Positions 7,242-8,161 of a stretch of 8,161 bases of DNA are shown piece after piece. A program made the translations under genes and the position numbers. The stretch is from Syntrophus sp. (in: bacteria) (GTDB lineage: Bacteria > Desulfobacterota > Syntrophia > Syntrophales > UBA8958). Location of the stretch: contig DMAT01000405.1 in assembly GCA_003451635.1 (NCBI GenBank), positions 1-8,161 on the forward strand. The letters are read 5' to 3'. Within the stretch, counting starts at the first letter, position 1. Each line of letters starts with the position of its first letter. Under the pieces are notes generated by a model. The model did not search any database. It worked only from the letters and a program-made list of their open reading frames with translations, and was not told the origin of the DNA.

Positions 7242-7334
7242 TTAAGCCCCGCTGGTGGCTTCGGCGAGAAGCCTGATGCATTTTTTATGCAATTCGCTGT
7301 TGGTAGCGAGCAGTTCGTAATTGTCGAGCTGCAT
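7242..7334 (-). CDS. Hypothetical 30-residue ORF, possibly a micro-protein or the tail of a decayed gene
   Basis: The minus strand encodes an ATG-to-TAA ORF (start 7334-7332, stop 7244-7242) beginning MQLDNYELLATNSELHKK and ending LLAEATSGA. GGGAG lies 4 bases before the ATG, a usable though short spacing. The product is charged and amphipathic and looks like a short helix or coiled coil, more protein-like than most chance ORFs of this size. In the same frame, just upstream, is another 20-residue ORF (7350-7412) ended by TAA. I do not recognise a family. It converges on the phosphofructokinase gene, with its stop only 4 bases beyond that gene's stop. It could equally be a chance ORF. Confidence 0.25.
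   Translation of the reverse strand: MQLDNYELLATNSELHKKCIRLLAEATSGA
7257..7286 (+). terminator. Possible weak rho-independent terminator after the phosphofructokinase gene
   Basis: GGCTTC (7257-7262) pairs perfectly with GAAGCC (7268-7273) around a 5-base loop, and a run of six T follows at 7281-7286. The T-run starts 7 bases after the stem instead of directly, so efficiency would be low. It lies about 20 bases after the stop codon, the expected place. The same bases overlap the tiny minus-strand ORF, which is an alternative explanation. Confidence 0.3.
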
Positions 7335-7349
7335 TTTGCTCCCGCAATT

Positions 7350-7412
7350 TTATAGTTCCATTCCGGGATGTTTCCTCTTCCTCGCTTTTGATTTGGGACT
7401 GGATTTTGCCAT
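7350..7412 (-). pseudogene. Candidate fragment: 20-residue, very basic ORF upstream of and in frame with the 30-residue ORF
   Basis: Start ATG 7412-7410, stop TAA 7352-7350. The peptide begins MAKSSPKSKARKRKH and ends PGMEL, so about nine of its twenty residues are Lys, Arg or His. No ribosome site is visible before it (the upstream bases are AT-rich). Only the TAA and five further codons separate it from the next ORF in the same frame. The intervening bases in another frame read KLREQN, which would join the two parts into a natural coiled-coil sequence. This suggests a small gene broken by small insertions or deletions. The evidence is by eye only. Confidence 0.2.
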
Positions 7413-7617
7413 AATTAATAATGTTAAACTGGCGTTAGATAAATGCCGATAATAACTGTATGTACTAATTATTTGACGACATAAGTATGTTTTATGGGTA
7501 ATTTTTCAGAGTCTGGTTTTTTGCTTATTGTTTCGTCAGAGAAATTCTGAACCAGCTGGCTGTCTTGAGCATCAGGCGATACTGTCATGGGCAATGAATT
7601 ATTCGATATTGAGCGAG

Positions 7618-7625
7618 AAAGGAGA
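7618..7625 (+). promoter_or_regulatory. Ribosome binding site deciding the GTG start of the repeat protein
   Basis: AAAGGAGA ends so that GGAG lies 6 bases before GTG at 7631. The first in-frame ATG, at 7649, is 24 bases from this site and has no good site of its own, so GTG is the more likely start. Confidence 0.6.
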
Positions 7626-7630
7626 CTTCT

Positions 7631-8161
7631 GTGTCCATTGTCATCGGAATGTCTCTTGAGCAAATCAGTGCACTGAGCACCTCTACTATCCGGGATTTTG
7701 TTGCTGCAGATTTCAGGGCCATGACAACTGAACAGGTTGGAGCATTAACTTCTTCTCAGATTGACAGCATCGAAACTCGCGATCTTGTAATACTTAGTAC
7801 CGGCCAGATTCAGGCGCTGAATCTGTACAATAACAAGGGACTTCTTGCCAGCCAGGTAAAAGCTCTGTCTGTGCAACAGGTCAAGGCGCTCACCAGCAAT
7901 CAAATTGCCACCTTTGACACTGAGGATATCAGGGCACTTTCTGCCAATCAAATCAAGGCTATTGATGCGTCAGATTTCACAATTCTGTCGACCGACCAGC
8001 TCCACGCCTTTTCGTCCGATCAACTTCGCGCTATAAGCGCTGCTCAGATCAAAGCGATGACCACTGATCAGATTGCCAGCATGAAAACTGCAGCCTTTGC
8101 TGCGCTGACAGCACTCCAGATTGCTGCTTTGACCACAGACCAGATAGCGAACCTGACGACT
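7631..8161 (+). CDS. Octapeptide-repeat protein, N-terminal 177 residues (gene continues past the right edge)
   Basis: An open frame from GTG 7631 to the last base, with no stop, hence partial. After a six-residue leader (initiator, SIVIG) everything is 8-residue repeats: 21 complete units plus the first three residues of the next. Examples are MTTEQVGA, LSTDQLHA, ISAAQIKA and LTTDQIAN. Position 1 is always hydrophobic, position 5 is Gln in 14 of 21 units and Asp in 4, position 6 is hydrophobic in 20, and position 8 is mostly Ala. There is no signal peptide, membrane segment or cysteine. Such regular spacing suggests a solenoid; the S/T-x-x-Q/D start of each unit resembles a helix cap. Similar long L-T-T-x-Q-I-x-A arrays occur in large, probably secreted or surface proteins of proteobacteria that have other domains further on, but this is recollection, and no function can be assigned from the visible part. 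The gene is set apart from the operon to its left by about 390 bases. Confidence 0.85.
   Translation, partial: MSIVIGMSLEQISALSTSTIRDFVAADFRAMTTEQVGALTSSQIDSIETRDLVILSTGQIQALNLYNNKGLLASQVKALSVQQVKALTSNQIATFDTEDIRALSANQIKAIDASDFTILSTDQLHAFSSDQLRAISAAQIKAMTTDQIASMKTAAFAALTALQIAALTTDQIANLTT
7649..8161 (+). repeat. Tandem 24-base coding repeat, at least 21 units, diverged in DNA but in strict 8-codon phase
   Basis: Counting from the ATG codon at 7649 (513 bases = 21 x 24 + 9), every 24 bases encode one octad with no phase slip to the window end. The DNA of the units is much more divergent than the protein pattern (for example ACCACTGATCAGATTGCC versus ACCACAGACCAGATAGCG), so the array is old or under selection for the protein. 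The best-conserved units are towards the right edge (from about 7985). One unit, at about 7817-7840 (LNLYNNKG), breaks the pattern at most positions but keeps the length. Confidence 0.85.

Larger units (their letters stand above)
7238..7630. other. Intergenic stretch without a full-length gene
   Basis: This 393-base stretch lies between the phosphofructokinase stop and the repeat-protein start. It contains a weak terminator-like hairpin near its left end, two very short minus-strand ORFs in one frame (7242-7412), and AT-rich sequence around 7411-7425 and 7440-7500 that may hold a promoter for the rightward gene: TTGGGA at 7393-7398 and AATAAT at 7417-7422, 18 bases apart, is the best pair I see but is not convincing. 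I find no tRNA, insertion sequence ends or direct-repeat attachment site. Confidence 0.5.

Noticed and set aside
7277..7291. TGCAT-TTTTT-ATGCA inverted repeat
   Set aside because: Only five base pairs, all but two of them A-T rich, around a T loop. It is too weak to call a regulatory site and overlaps the terminator-like T-run.
7469..7663. Minus-strand 64-codon ORF in the gap left of the repeat protein
   Set aside because: It overlaps the start and ribosome site of the repeat gene and has no convincing ribosome site or recognisable pattern, so it is probably chance.
7587..7676. Plus-strand 29-residue ORF starting at an ATG at 7587 and running into the repeat gene in another frame
   Set aside because: No good ribosome site, and the octad frame with AAAGGAGA upstream explains the region better.
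7631..8161. Possible TAL-effector-like repeats, because units resemble LTxDQVxA
   Set aside because: TAL repeats are 33-35 residues with variable di-residues. Here the period is strictly 8 residues with no longer helix-loop-helix unit.
7649..8161. Possible CRISPR or other non-coding tandem array
   Set aside because: The 24-base units are not identical in DNA and have no spacers. Conservation is at the protein level in one open frame.

Overview
The window looks like chromosomal DNA from a bacterium with roughly balanced base composition, most likely an anaerobic deltaproteobacterium (Desulfobacterota, for example a Syntrophus/Smithella-like lineage). That placement is an inference. It rests on an archaeal-type (ApgM-like) AP-superfamily enzyme coupled to homoserine dehydrogenase, on a gene for indolepyruvate:ferredoxin oxidoreductase, and on a long-type phosphofructokinase. 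No 16S or other phylogenetic marker is present.

Positions 1-4009 (minus strand) hold a tight cluster read hom -> apgM-like -> TPR membrane protein -> iorA. The iorA gene runs off the left edge. hom and apgM overlap by one base (TGATG), and the later gaps are only 17 and 21 bases, so this is almost certainly one operon. It joins threonine-branch amino-acid synthesis with ferredoxin-linked aryl-2-oxoacid metabolism. The apgM-like protein may be a non-classical homoserine kinase rather than a glycolytic mutase.

Positions 4010-4194 are a divergent intergenic region with a plausible sigma70-type promoter for each direction. From it, reading right, come purM and purN (overlapping by ATGA), then, after 20 bases, a 438-residue phosphofructokinase with a strong ribosome binding site. 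purM and purN supply steps 5 and 3 of de novo purine synthesis, and the kinase catalyses the committed step of glycolysis.

Positions 7238-7630 contain no convincing full-length gene. There is a possible weak terminator and, on the minus strand, two tiny same-frame ORFs separated by a single stop, which look like a small or decayed coiled-coil gene.

From 7631 to the right edge runs a plus-strand ORF that starts with GTG and never stops. From its seventh residue it is built of 21 complete, perfectly phased 8-residue repeats (consensus L-S/T-T-x-Q-I-x-A). It is the most unusual element in the window and probably the start of a large repetitive protein. Its function cannot be read from what is visible.
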